64,000 bases of DNA from Pithys albifrons albifrons (lineage: Eukaryota > Chordata > Aves > Passeriformes > Thamnophilidae). The position numbers and the translations under genes are program-made. The notes below the pieces were generated by a model. It saw only the letters and a program-made list of their open reading frames with translations. It ran no database searches and was not told where the DNA came from. Positions 13,201 through 27,429 of the stretch are shown here, in pieces; position 1 is the stretch's first letter; each line of letters starts with the position of its first letter. The stretch spans positions 16,426,561 through 16,490,560 of the forward strand of contig NC_092466.1 of NCBI RefSeq assembly GCF_047495875.1, written 5' to 3'.

Positions 13201-16200
13201 AGATGAAAAAATGCTAAAATTCACTTTTTTATTTTATTTATAACCCCCCAACACACTACTATTATTTTAGCCCTAATTAACAGAGTGCTTTCTGGTTTCA
13301 GGCACCTAAGAATCAGAAGCAAATACTGAAACTCAAAAAAGCCAGTAAGCTGAATGAGACATATGAGAAATTCATACTTATTACTGAGGAAAAATTGGTC
13401 TTCCAAAATATTCTCAGGTTTACATGTTGTGTGAGACTCTGTTTAATTTGCCATCTGAAATCAATAGTTCTCTATAAAACACACTTAGAAAGCAAGTAGA
13501 AGAAGAGATTCTGCATTTTCTAAAGACCAAAGTATTAGTAGTCTTTTTAAAAACAATTGTTAGTTCAACCAGTTTGTAATTAATTAGTTGTTTTACAAAT
13601 TTCTTAGAGTAATTTCTAGAACAAAACCTTACCCAGGAAATACTACCAGAACTAATCAAATTCAGAATATGCTGTAAGACTGGTACCTAAATAGATCAAA
13701 ATTGCCTTTGGGAGCAATTCTATTAGAACAATGTTCCAGCTTCAGCCTAAGATATTTGATTGGTTTTGATGAAGCTGTAAGATGTAGGATCCTGTGGTGA
13801 GGTTATAATTGCTACATAAATGTAAAGGTTTTAAAGATGATTTATCATATATAATTGGAATGTTATTTCAATAATTTTTGTGTTGCTTTTATGCCTTTAT
13901 GCAATTAAATGCACATTTTAAGAAGATATGAAGGTTTTTTTATAATGAAAACAATGTATTTTACAGTGCTGCACTGCACACCCTTTGAATCTGAGAGTAT
14001 TCTTAAGAAATTAACCCCATGACACATGATCAGAATTAGAGTGCCTTATTACATGTTTTCCTCTATTATTTGGTGGTGTTGGTGTTGCTTAGTAACATAA
14101 GAAACATCAACAGATACGATACTTATTAAAAAGAAATGAAGTTTAGAAATAAATTCATGCTGCAGAAAGGAGTAATTAAGTAAATAATACCTTGGGCTTC
14201 TGTTTGTTTTACTTTTTTAAAACCTTAAACCAGGCTGAATAAGCTACTGTGCAGGCTGAAAAATCATTTTAATTTTGCAGAAATGTTCTAAAGACCCTTA
14301 ACTGCTGCACTCGACTCCAAAAAAAAACCTTTTAAGCAGCTTATGATTTATGTTGCTTTGGGGTAAAGTGCACCATCATAGGGTAAACCTAACTACATTA
14401 TTGTGACTAATTTATAATATTATTGGTTCCTAATAGTATTTCTCACTGCCTGTGATGCTTTTCATTGGAGAATCTTGCAGCACTCTGTGTTAATGAACTG
14501 CCTGCATCCTATTAAGGCACCATTTTCACCTTACAGGAAATTGCAACTGACCAACATACAGATCCCGTTCAGGAGTGCAAACGCTTTGGGAAGTGGTGGT
14601 TAATGTGATCTGCTCAAGGTCATATAACAGGCTTATAGTCCAGACAAGAATAAAAACCCCAGGGCTTTCAATTCTCTTTCCAATTCCAACTGTATGCCAT
14701 TACATGGCAGCCTCTCACACCACTTATGATACTTGAATTACATGCTGAACTGAAAAGTAAAGAGATTCCTCAATGTTCCAGCATAACATTCAAGTATTTT
14801 GTGGAATACAGCAACTTCTTACCATTGGTTCCCTCCCAAAAAAACCCTGGAACCAAATAGAAACTCAGAATTTTGTTATTTCAAGGTATTTTTACAGAAA
14901 TACTACTGTTGGTGACTGAAAACTAGAAAAAGGGGAGGTGGTCAGAGCAAGCATAACAATGCACCAATTTTTATCTTGATCTTTAAAAACATATTTGGAT
15001 TAAAAAAACCGTACTGCTTTTCCTATTAATTCTTATTAGGTATCAGCTGATCCCAACACAGAGATCAATCACGGAGCAGAGTACAATTCAAACATGCTAA
15101 GGCTTACTTGCATACAAACTTGTAACAGCACAATTATATAATTAAGATCATCTCTAATGCTGACAATACAGAAAAGCTATAGCAGCCTAAGGTCATACAA
15201 GGTGAACTGTTTCAGAAACTTTTTTGAAAGCCAATAATATTGTGATGATAGTTAGATCAGTGTAAAGTATCCATATAAAGACTGGCTTTAGGTAATAAAT
15301 AATTCTAAATAAAAACAAGAATAATAAATTTCTAAAAGCTTTCACATGTCTGAAATTAGGCTAGCGATTTTCCTTCGGTAAAACTAGAACCAATTACATA
15401 ACATGATAAATGCAAATCTGCACTCAGTATGGCTTATACATTTTGTAAAAACAGACAAATAAATAATCCAGGGCATATAGAACACATTGCTTAATACAAT
15501 CCAGTATCAATTTATTCAAATCCAATAAAGCAATGACTAATTCTATTAATTCTAAGCACCAAATATTAGAAGGAATACTATCACTGAAAGTCCTCTTTGT
15601 AATACCTTAATTCTGATTTATAGTATCATTTGTAAAATAATGGACATTTAAAAATACCTGGTGCATGTCTAATGATTGAACAAAAAGTCTCCTCTTTAAT
15701 ATTAAGTGAAAGGAAACACAGTTCAGCTACTTCTATTTACAGAGCTCAGATATGCCTAGACAGAGTCAAGGAGACAATAAGAGCACATTTCTGAGTGTAA
15801 AAAATATTTAAAATTTTGGAAAGCTTCCTATGTAGAAACAATTGTGAGTAAGCCTTAATGTTATTACAAGCAGTGCAATTACTTTAGGTTTATGTTAGAA
15901 TGAGATAAATTGGAAATAGGTTTGACTGAGTAGGTCTGGAGTTGTGTCCTAGAAGTGAGATTTGATTCAGAAGAACCCCAAATTAACTATTCCATGAAAC
16001 TAAAGACTATCTGTGAAAGGACAGTTATCCCAGCACATGATAATTCTGTATCTTTAGATAGGGCATGAAACTTTTCTGCTACACATTTACTCTGTACTCC
16101 ATTGCCAGACTAAGTGTAATGGCTGAACAACATTCTCAATATGTCATTAGTGGGCTTTATCAAAATCAGTTAGGAGAGGTAAGTCAGTTCCCACGTATAT

Positions 16201-17923
16201 ACACAGGCTGGACATGAACACTTCCCATCTGTAACAGAAAATGTCTGCTGCAACCTGGAGAAAGGTTGAGAGGGACTAAAACAGGACACTGCAGTTTTGT
16301 AACAGAGCTACAAGTTGAGCTCCACTGGACTCTGGTTATACAAGGAATAGAGGACTAAGTACAAAAAGGACCACAGACCCAGAGCCAAACCAATATTGCA
16401 GCAGCTCATATTGCTCATAAAGAACACTGAGTCTTGTATGCACTTAAGTATTCTGTTCACTTTCGTTTTACTCAAATTACAGACATATTTTTAATGGACA
16501 GATATACTAAGAGTTCCTAAATGAAGCACTAATTAAAAACCCACGATCTCACAGACTGTCCTGAAATGCTGTTCTGCTGCCATAACACCTCTTCAGGTAA
16601 TGAAAGAGTTGAAAGGTGTTTCTTCAAGCATCAATACAAAAATATATATTATCCCAAAGAAAGACACAGACATTAACATTTTAAAAGTCCAAATATCAGC
16701 AGTGAATTTATTTGTAGGAACCTTTCCTAATGAGATTGCAGTTTTATAACAGCCTACAGTTACTACCTTGTAGGAATAAAAAAGAAAATAGTTATCTGGT
16801 GAACAAAGAGAGGAGCTACAAAGTAACAGCAATTGGCTGCAGGCTTCTACCAGGTACACAGACTGTAATTGATAAAAAGGAAAGCTAAGAAAGGTTAGCA
16901 TAAACCATAAACACATTAAATCACTGGCAGGTGATATTAGCAGATAGAAGATTTGAAAAAAGTTTGCTTCCCTAAGGCTAGCATTACATTTCCTAATTCC
17001 CTTTTCTGATATCTCAAGAAGAAAATTGCCTGATGATAGTATGCCTGCACATATATAGCAGTACCTTATATAAGGTAATATATACTGTATAAACACACCA
17101 ATAAATTTCTGAGCTAAACAAACCTACATTGTAGCCTACACACTTATGTTTTATGGTATCTTTGAAAAATATCATATTCAAACCATCCACGTAAAAGTTA
17201 TTGAATCACAAGGTCATAAATGTCTTGAATATGTTTAGTCCATAATGTCAGGTACATTCTAAGCATACCTCTAAACAGGCATAAAGAAATTCTGTTGCTA
17301 TTAAGATGTAAAGCATAGATAGCAGTCAGATTAGCACAGATGAGAAGGCAAATTTTATTTGCTTAATCACTCTGTATATCACACTGGCATACTTCAAATG
17401 GAATTGCACTACCATTTTATTGAATTAAACTTACACCTCTAATGGTTAATTGCACATCTGGATTAATATAAATAGAAGTAATAAAGACGCCATGCCAGAT
17501 CTTCAGCCAGATAAGCAGTAGTTGTAAAGGTGCAACATGTAACAATGTGTGGCTGGTGACTGGCTTTTATTTTTCTTTTTTGGTATATGTCTACAGTACA
17601 GTGATAAGGTTAAACTTCAGCCTCTCTACCTCTGGTATAATTAATTGAACACTATTAATTTTCCCACATTCGCTGTCACAAAGAACACCTTAATACTGAT
17701 GTTTAGGAATTAAAATTACAGTTGGACACAGAAGATATATGAGAGACCTGCCTTTCAAAGGAAAGGATTCCTCAGAGGGTCAGAGATGGCAAGAGAAGCA
17801 TTTGATAGGAATGAGGACAGGTTAACTCTCTGTGGTACAGAACAGCAAATTACTCCAGGACATCCATGTCAAGTGACCCTAGAACCTGTTATGGTCTTTT
17901 AAAGAGCACAAGTTCCTGGCATT

Positions 17924-18128
17924 GAAAACAAAAAACCCAACTCCCAAAAAACACTCAAGACAAAACAAACCAAACCAAACCCAAAACAAATCCCCAACTC
18001 CCCTAAACAAAACAAAACAACAAAACAGTCCACACTTCCCCCCAAAAAAAAGACCCAAATCAAAAAGTTTCACCAATTCCTGCCTCTGCCAAAACCAACC
18101 AACCAAAATAAACCCACAAAACCCATAA
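17924..18128. repeat. A/C-rich, nearly G-free low-complexity tract
   Basis: About 205 bp are built of CAAA and CCAAA-like units with only about six G residues on the plus strand. On the minus strand, the presumed sense strand of the gene, it is U/G-rich with runs GGGG, GGGG, GGG and GGGGGG that could favour G-quadruplex or UG-binding protein contacts. A mirror pair of open frames across it is an artefact. Confidence 0.9.
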
Positions 18129-21100
18129 ACCTCTGCCGATCTCAGCTGGTGGGGATTTTAAAGCATTACAGCTTCAAGGACTCCAAAAAGGGATAACATC
18201 TCACAGAAGAATTCTTCTGGGCAGAACTTGTCGATATTATATCTTAGGTTTTCAGCATTGCCTCAATGCAGGGTGAGAGCACTCCAAGCAGAGCTCATCA
18301 GACTGGCAGCTGCCTGGGGAGCTGCCTAAGACATGCAAGAGTGAAATGTGAGGAACTGGCCAGGGAGAGATGGAGCAAGGAGGCTCCTTTGTCCCCACTC
18401 TGAATGCTGTCCAACAGCCAGGCACTTCAGACAAGTCTGAAGGGCCAAGGTCAGTATCTTACCCTCTGTTTATATCTTTTTGAATAACTTTCTGAGGCTC
18501 TGGCATTAATCTCTGGAAAGTAGTTATATGATGCTGACAGATAAGAATTGCTGCAGTGGGTCCTATATAACTGCTGTATATCCCCATTATACAAGGCATG
18601 AAATAAACTGATTTTACCCTTGGTAATAAGTCCTGTTATCCAACAATATGCAGACTGTAGACCTTCTAATATCAAATTCCAACATTAAGAGAAGGAGACA
18701 ACTTCTTGGCTCAGGAATATACTGCAAAGCACAGGTGTAAAGTGAGCTGAGAATTCACCCACAATGAAACAAAGCAGATGAAAAGCCCCATTAGAGCTGA
18801 AATCCTTGTTAGGGATGACTGAACAAAATTTAAGAAAGAATAACAGCTCAGGAGTGACTTTTTTTCAATGAGTGAATAGAGAATGGAGGATGTGAAGGAA
18901 TATAAAGAAACTGAAAACATAAGTCACCTAGACAATTGACTTAAAGATGAAAATTTAATTTTGACATTTTGGGTACTGGCATAGGCCCTGATAAGATCAA
19001 GACTAAGATAAGGATCAGAGAAGAAAGGCGTAACTATGAATGTTTGATATAATAACAGGATTTACAAAACTAAGAGATGTACTCAATCCACGCTGAGTTC
19101 AGGTATGCTGAGACACTTTGGGTATGAAGGAATCAAAAATTATACAGAAAGGGCTTCATAGTCTATCTTCAAAGTAAACAAACATGCATTTCATGAAGTC
19201 AGAAACCACAGAAAGCAACAGCCTGGCAATTCTTAACACTGATTAATAAAGATTGTACTAAAAAGGCAAAACTTTGTCTTACACTCGTTAACAAATCCTT
19301 GCTAACAAAGACGGTAAATATACCGTGATATAGAACAGGCACACATATTAGAAAAGAATCAAACAGATAGCATTCTTCTTGAACAGAAACTCAATTAATG
19401 CTTTCAACACATATCAATTGACAAGCTACGTGTGTTCAACCGAGCAGACACAGAAATGAAAACAAATGAGGAAACATTTGAAAACACCCATTAACTGGAG
19501 TACAAAACACCAACCAGCCTGGTTTGCAAAACTGATGTGTCTTTCACACTCTTCCTCAGGTCAAAATAGAAAGTCAAAGATGACAACATCTGAAAACATG
19601 GTAAGTAAAAGGCAGATTATTTTCTGACTGTCATGGAAAAGCAGCATCAGATCTTTGCTCCTTACCAAACCTGTTTCCACTGCCAAAGCAGCATGTTAAA
19701 AGACAGTAAGAGAATAGTCACCACTCTGAAGAGTCAGAGAACAGATAGCTGATACCAAACACATCTTACACTTTTCTCCAGGACTTCTGAGTTTTAGCAG
19801 GGTCCTTTCTGCACTTCTTAGGAAAGACAGAACTTAGAAGAGTTTCTATGCAGTCCCAATTTTTCAAACTGATGTATAGCCTGAACCTGTCACCATGTCA
19901 ATAGTCCAATCACATATGCCAAAACCTCTTACATTTCAGAGGAAAACAAAGTAACTCCCTCTCCTCTTTCTCCCAGTCCAGACAGTTATTATGACAACTT
20001 CCCTGTGAAAAAAGTAACCTCTGTATCTGCAAGTTTAAGGTCTCTCCACAAAACCACTTTCTGTTGTTAAACCACTGCACCAAATAGCATGGTTAATTCA
20101 GGCAAAACGTGCTACCCTCCCTAGAGCATCACTTCTGCCTGATAGTTCAATGCTATGTTGCACCCAAACAAGCCTTCCACACTTTTCCTTTAATGCTGCT
20201 TCACTTCAAATCAGCTGCAACTTCTCAGAAAGGCACTTTGAAGGCTGAGAGTGCCTACAGCAATTCTTTAGCACCTTTAAGATCTGTCAATTTTCACCTA
20301 AGCTTAAAGGTAAAATCAGGAGCTAGCACATACATTCAGGATCTGGACTTTAAGACTTCAAATATGTGAGACTTGTGACAAATGGTGAGGATTTGACACA
20401 TTAGAAACTGATTAGAAAGAGTCACAAGAGATGTGGTCAGAGAATAAATAAGAGAATTGTAAGATTACCTTCCAGATTAAAATACTGTGCTTGCAGTCTA
20501 TGGTAATGAAATTTATAATTAGCAATTTTTTATTTTAAATAAGAGTGTTAATTTGGAAAACATCTGTTGCATCTAGATACCTTATGACCTTTCAATATTT
20601 TTCACCTTAGATCTGAATGGTCTTATCAGTATTCAGTTATTTGATAAGGTGGTAGGAACTCCTATAGCAGAGGCAAAAGAGGCAGAGCTAAGAAAGACTT
20701 GATATATTCTCATAATTAACTGCATATTATTAGAGCAGTAGTGTTAGAATGTTCAAAGTCATTCCTTTAAGAGTGGGTAGACTGTACAGCACAAGCAGTT
20801 TAATTGATTATAAATCCCCTGATTTCAGCTACTCAAACAGATGAATCTGACAGCAGAGTGGTTTTGTCTTACAGTGTAAAAAACAAGTGGACATTTCCCC
20901 AAGGACCAATACTTCAAACATAGCATAGAGGAGAAAGGTACCTCCATAACCTTGCATTCTCCCTCTGCCTCTCAGTTTCCTTCCCTCCCAAGTAAAAGAG
21001 AAAATCCCCGCCAAAGCTCAAAATTTTATTTCAGTCCGGAATGGCAAAGAACTTTACTTTTTCTGTAGGAGAAGGTGACCAGATACGTAATCTCTCATTG

Positions 21101-22241
21101 CCATTGTCTAGCCAAAATTAAATCTTTTTCTTGCTATAAAGCAAATGACTCACAACTTTCCATACTGTTCTAGATAATTTATTTTTTCCCTCAGGAAATG
21201 TAAAAAACAAAAGCCGATTAGTTCTCATTTACCTTTTACCTGTTCTCTATTACCAGAAAAGCACTGTCCTATAAAACAAGGATGCAGGTGTTTGTATGTG
21301 ATGGTTTTAAACAGAAAATACACATTTTGTCCATTCTGATCTTTGTTTCTCTTGCCTCATAAACACACTTAGCAGTCCCTATGAATGGTGCAATTTTAAA
21401 GGAAATAACTGTCTCACTGTAGATTTTACTTCTGACTACATTTCCCCCCCTTTCCAAAGCATTCTGAGTTTTCCCAGAGTGTTAACAGAAGTATTTTCAG
21501 CAGGTTTCTTGCAGCATCCTTCATCAGTTACTTTAAACCTTTTGAAGAATGAATGTCAGCATCTGAATACCAGTTAATTTGCAAGTCCAGTGGGATTTAT
21601 ACAAAGAAAAAGTAGAAAGTGAAGCACCGTATCAACTCTTTCAAATCAGACTGCCTAAAAGCACATAAAAAACAGAAAGATGATCTGGTGCTGTCATTCA
21701 CAGTGAACAGGAGTTTACTCCTTTATTAAAAGGGAGATGGAGTTGGACAGTGCTGAATGTAAGAATCTTAATTCCCTACATAAATAGTGGTGTAATCTTA
21801 AAAGACGTTGAGCATCTGAGGTTTTGTTTGTTTTTTTTTTTTGTAGTTTGGAATGGCTGAGATCTCCACTGAAGGTTGCCTCTTTTCAGGTACCGATACA
21901 ACAATTTTCCAACTGAGAAAGATGGAAAAAACATATGCACCGTATGTGGAAAAATTCTTCAGCAGACATTAGCATCCTCTGTCTTTGCAGCTGATGATGT
22001 GTCCAAACCTTGTACCATTTCATGAGAACTTCAATATTTAAAAAGTTCTTACAAACACAAAGTAGTTTGGAAAGTTAGGGAAAGCGGATCTCTGCTGGAA
22101 TCTCCGGATTACTTACACAACCTATCCATCCTCCTGCTCTCAGCTTTTAGTACCTTACTGTTTGGCCATTCATACATACAGTGGTTTGCAAAGCATTGTC
22201 ATAATCCTATTTCCATTGAGTCCAACTTGTGAAAAATGTAT

Positions 22242-22600
22242 GTATGGCCAAACTTTGCGAACAAAGGTTTGGGAAGGGCTCTCCCCATGTGGGTGTGCCC
22301 TTCCAGCCTGTGCAGTGGATATTTTTAGGTGAGGCACAGCGTGCACAGAACTGGCCCCACCATTTAAGTTCTAAGGTCCATCTGCCACGGACAAGCGAGC
22401 TTGGACAGTGACAGGGAAGTCCTCGGGACTGTCACAGCACCCGGTACTGACTGGGGCTAACCCTGCTGAGCATCCGAGATCTGACGGGATGGGATGGCAG
22501 GGAGGCTTTAACTGCCAGCGGACGGTCCCACTGAGACTCGAACTCACGACCTTGGGATTCACAGTCCAGAGTGCTCTCCATTACACCACAGGACTGCCTC
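22242..22600 (-). mobile_element. Composite tRNA-Gln-like / 5S rRNA-derived SINE, copy B, with target-site duplications
   Basis: A perfect 14-bp direct repeat, tgtgaaaaatgtat, flanks the element (22228-22241 and 22601-22614). Minus-strand order: GAGGCAGT start, a 73-bp tRNA-Gln-like unit (22523-22595), a shortened 5S-derived part that keeps GATCTC and a box A-like CAGCAGGGTTAG but lacks about 28 bp covering the box C region, then the body also found in the copy at 6.5 kb, and a short CATACATAC tail. Shared body features include TGGGGCCAGTTCTG, GAAGGGCACACCCACATGGG and CCCTTCCCAAA. This is a full-length SINE with two kinds of polymerase III promoter sequence in its head. The LINE that moved it is not identified. 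Confidence 0.9.
22523..22595 (-). repeat. tRNA-Gln-like head of SINE copy B
   Basis: This 73-bp unit aligns with vertebrate tRNA-Gln: A box TGGTGTAATGG, anticodon region CTGGACTGTGAATCC and B box AGTTCGAGTCT. The acceptor stem pairs except at its first position, while the anticodon stem has two mismatches and the anticodon reads GTG in a Gln-like body. It is continuous with SINE sequence, so I treat it as a promoter head, not a working tRNA gene. Confidence 0.85.
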
Positions 22601-25600
22601 TGTGAAAAATGTATACTTCTATTAAAAGCAGCATCATGTTTTATTTTGTGGCAATAAAAGATTTTTTTCTGCATCCTGATTATAAGTGTTCAGACCTCTT
22701 ACTTCTCTTACCTTAAATATGTGCTCACAAGGGAAAATAAATCTGGATTTTAAATTTAATGTGTAACTCTAAAATATGGAATAGTTATTTCTGTTTATAG
22801 TATACTAAAAAGGGTAGTGCAAGTAGGTGGTGTAAGCTACTGGTTATTGATGCCAGCTCTGTTTTAAAGCAATGGTAATAGCTTTTCCTCTCAAAGGAGG
22901 ACAGAATTTCTTCTAGAAACTATAAATTGTATATATTATTTTACATTTTTAATGCTGAATTTTCATCTTAGATTTGTAGCTTGAAATTTCTTAGCTAAAA
23001 TATTTTCACATTCACGTCTCACTTAAGTATATTTCAAGCAAAAAGAACATTCATGTTAAGAGTAGGTTAAATTTCTTCTAGAACCACCTTTTTCCACAGA
23101 GGAAAGTCTGGTATAGCTGTATTTGGAAAGCTATCACACCTACTGAAACTTTAAAAAGAATTACAGTCAAAAGAAAAAATCACTTTGAGTTTATAGATAA
23201 TAAACAGTTCAGAGCAAATTTTTGAGGTTAGAAAAAAAAGGTAACAACCAAACAATACTGACTTGTCAGTGGGTAAGAAAAAAAGAGTTCAAATGAACAT
23301 GAAAAAGTCTTGATTCCTATACTATGGAGCTTACCAAAATTAGATAAGAAATTAGAGCATAGCATGTAAAAAAATCATAAAATGAAGCTATTTCCCATGA
23401 CATTTTAAAAATTGTAAGTGATAAAACTGTTATTCACTGTCTGTGAACATTTCAGAAACAAAATTTCAGTCAAATATAACAGTACTAGGCAAAATAAATC
23501 AAGTCCAATCTATATCCTAAAACATCACGGAACTGCTGTGTACGTGTGAGTATGCAAGCAGGTAAGAGAAACTGAATGGGAGTACTTCAAATTATAACAT
23601 GTAATCAATCGACTTCTACTAAAAGCACCACAAAGGTAGTAGTTAAAAAGGAAGGGAGTGGGAAAAGCAATGGAAGTTATGAAAAGCAAAAAATTAAGCA
23701 TCTGTAGGCAAAACCATGTTATTAATCATTTTAGTGACCAGCATTAGGTTTAATACTTGTGTGAACACACACACACGCAAAGAGAAATAAAGAACAGACA
23801 GTAATAGAAAATAATGCAGTCAGATTTAAGAATTTAAATTACTTGGGTTCATGAGCAATGCCACTGATGCTGACAAATGTTGATTATATAAGTTTATTGC
23901 AAACACATAAATGTGTATATCCCGGAAACATACTCAAGATCAAATATTCAAGTGCGGAAGAAATTAGATTTGCTACAACATACAAAACCTTAAGAAAACA
24001 GATTCAACTATAGCGCAGGTACAAGGGAAGGCAAAAGTAGTCAGCATGGTATTGTAGTTGATTGAAGTGGAAATTGAATAGATTGGAGTTCCAGTTCCAC
24101 ATGTTCTTGTGTAGGCTGGATCAAACATACCTTGAAAAGTGATGCCATAAAAAAGCAAGGTGGACTTTGAATTTACAGGTGATTACATGCTCTCCAAGTA
24201 GAGTAACCTCCTCAACCTCCAACATTATTCACATGTGGAGTTAATGCTCAGTAGTTACACCTCAGCTCTCTCACAGTAATTTCTCATGGTAATTTCCCCT
24301 TGAAGACAAGGCTTGAGGGTGAAATTCTGCCATTTTAAGAAGCATTTATGCTGGTCTAATTTTAGTCCCACAGAATTCCTTTATAGAATTATTTACTTAG
24401 TAGCAGATATATGAAAGTTTTGAAATATTCTCCTCTCTTTTTCATCCTGTGCTCCTCAGAATTGTGTTTCTCACCTTGGAGTGATACTACAATGGCAAAT
24501 TCAAAGACCTTGAATTGTCTGACTGATAGAAAAGTGAAGGAAACCATAAAATGGATTCCTCAAGATTAAAATGCTGAGTTGGATTGCTACTGCTGAACAA
24601 TAAAGGAAATGTTGAACTACTATGCACCTTTAGAAATATATCCAGATTTTCTGGAGGGATTTTAAATTACAGTGCTGCCAAACTATTGAGCAATACCAGT
24701 CCTCATGTTTAAAGGTAACAATTTTTGAGCTATGAGCAAAACTAAAAAAAAGTCACGATCATTGACATAAATTGAGAGAAATTACATTAAAAATATAAGA
24801 CCATGGAAGGTAGCCACGACATTCTAAAATTAAATAAATTTATTTAGTTTATACCCCGCTTCCATAAAAGCAAACATATATCCTGTTTTGCTGAGCAAAA
24901 TTTTTATGTGGCTTTTAAATTACGTAGACCATGCAAGCTAAAAAGCATGGGGTAAAAACCAGATTGACTTAGTTCACTGAACCTTCTGACAAAGTGGATC
25001 ACCATTAGTGTCTAGGTAAAAAGCAAAGATTCAACGGGGATTAAAAAATAGCTCAGAAAACAAAATGTAGGAATGCACAGGAAATTCTCAGCATTCAGTT
25101 AAATCAGAACTGCACTGTGCACCCCTTCAGAAAAAGATACAGGTTGAAAGTTTCAGAGGAGTCTAAGGAGCTTCAGTTACTGATTCGTTTGAAATTTGAA
25201 ATTCAAATATTTCACTGAAAATCTCAGTTTGATGCACAGTAGTGGACAAAGGCAAGCACACTATTAGGATGCTAAACAGCGAGAGAAAATGACAGTACAA
25301 TTTTAATATATTTTGGTAAACAAGAGTGACAAGGAACAGTGTGTTTCATTCTGGTCAATCTCTCTCAAAACAAAGCGGGAGTTCAGAGGTGGCTGTCAAC
25401 AGAAGATTGCAAGCATAAATAATTTGTTAATATAAGGAGATAGTCAAAAGATGCACAGTCTGTGCTTTGACTGCTACATTAGAAAAATGAACTGGGATAA
25501 CCTTTGCTCATCCCCTCACAAGTTCACAAAGCGTGCTTCAGTGAAACAAAAAGGCAACAAAATTAAAACTGACAAAGTTATATGCTCTGAACAATGCACA

Positions 25601-27082
25601 ATTAATCTAGGAGTGTCATTGCCACTAAATATGACTGCAGAGCTATGTAACACAAGCAAAAAGAAAACAAGAACAGTCAACAAAAAGGACAGTTTAAGTT
25701 GTATTTCAAAATAGAGTATTTACTTTCTTATATAAACAATCTATAAAAAATAGATTTTACAAGAGCTCAAGGGGAAAGAGAATTTATTTTGAAAAATCTA
25801 CATTCCTAGGATCATAATTACTAGAGGATAGACCACATAAAACATGTAGCAACTTACTAAAGAAACTTTCCATAGAAATTTAATATAAATAAAGTCTAAA
25901 TGATTTTTAATAGGTTTAGATGAGTTTCTTTATTGAGTTCTGTAGAAAGAGGGGCACAGAAAAATCTCCCTTTCTGACTAAATAACCATAGTTCCCACTG
26001 TCATTGCTCAAAGCACAACTTTCGTCTTTCACTTATTTACTAAAGACCAGGAAATATATAATTAGAGCACACAGTTTGACATTGATATTGAAAGTATAAG
26101 CAGGGCTGAATGATTTATAGAAGACAAGTAAAAGGACAGTAGAGTGTCAGACCACAGTCACATGTCAGAGCAGAAAAGGCTCCAAATATAAAAACTGAAG
26201 CAAACTAACAAAGTCAGGAAGTCAGAAACCTCTACATTTTGTAGATGCCAGGGTAAAAAATAACATGATTAAGTGGTTATTCTTAAGAGGGTATGTCATA
26301 ACAGTTCTTTTAATTTCAGCTTGTGAGTCGTATTTTCTAGATTCTCACCATTCTCACTGATCTGTAAACTCTTTCTGTTGCTGCATATCCACATGACAAC
26401 ATCAAATTCTAGGTCTCTTTACTCAGATCACACCCCACTAACAAAAAGAACAAAAACCTCCTGATCTGGCTTCAAAACTCTGGTCTATGTAAATAGTCCT
26501 TATATTCTTCTGCTTTTTTGCTTGCATGGCATTAATTCTTGGGTTGTTTCTAATCCTTTAAAACACATAAAACTCTCTTGTGCAGCACTCTTAGCTAGTC
26601 AACAAGTCCACATCTCGGATTTGTACAGTGAAACATTTTTTCTTATACTTGTTCCCATTAAACTGCAGCCTATTTTAGTCAAACATTTTCTTGAATATAG
26701 CAAGAACATTTCGACACCTAGTCCAGTTCTCCAGTGTGCTTGCACTCTTCCTTACCTAAGAGTCACCCTTGTCTCCTTCATAAACACCTATAGGTTTTCT
26801 TATATTTAAAAACTGTGCAGTCCAGTGTGGCTTTCTGCCAATAAACACTGAACTCTGCAGCACAACTCTCATTCAGATGTATTAAAAAGAGAGTACAAGA
26901 AGCAAATACACGGCAATAGTTGATGTATGATTGAATGCAGAAAAAGTTATGTGAATATATACGTGGTAAGTAAATTAAAATAGAATTAGCCATGAAAGGA
27001 ACACACTTTCATATAACAATAACAACAAACATCTAGAAATCCTATGCCATTCACCTCAATGGAGATGTTAATTTCAGATTAA

Positions 27083-27122
27083 GTCAAATCAAAACAAACA
27101 AAAAAAGAAAGCCAGCCAGCCC
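27083..27122. repeat. A/C-rich low-complexity tract
   Basis: A short CAAA-like run followed by CCAG units, in the same A/C-on-plus orientation as the other tracts in the intron. Confidence 0.7.
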
Positions 27123-27429
27123 TTCCTCTCTGAAGATACATGCACACTGAGGCATTCTTGTATCTTGGCAGCATTTAAAACTGAAACATTTGCTAAACTT
27201 CTTCTAAAAAAGGCTACACTTGGTTGACCCAAGCATTTACTTGTCCTGTAGCCCCTCTCTAGCAGTGGCCCATCATGGACAAGTAAGAGAGTGTACAAAT
27301 CCAAGGCAAACACATGGTGACTTTTTCCAAGCATACTTTCCTAGTGCTCAGTGAGTCTGAGTGGCTCTCAAAGAGATTTATTAGCTTTATAGTCCTCAAT
27401 GGATTATATCAGTAACCAGAGGTACTACT

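Noticed and set aside
16593..17096. 167-codon minus-strand open frame with a hydrophobic product inside the intron
   Set aside because: It is the second longest frame in the window, but the coding strand is T-rich, which lowers stop frequency and produces Phe/Leu/Tyr-rich frames by chance. No domain, exon signals or family resemblance seen.
22523..22595. Functional tRNA gene on the minus strand
   Set aside because: The anticodon stem has two mismatches, the anticodon (GTG) does not fit the Gln-like body, and the unit is embedded in a SINE with its own target-site duplication.
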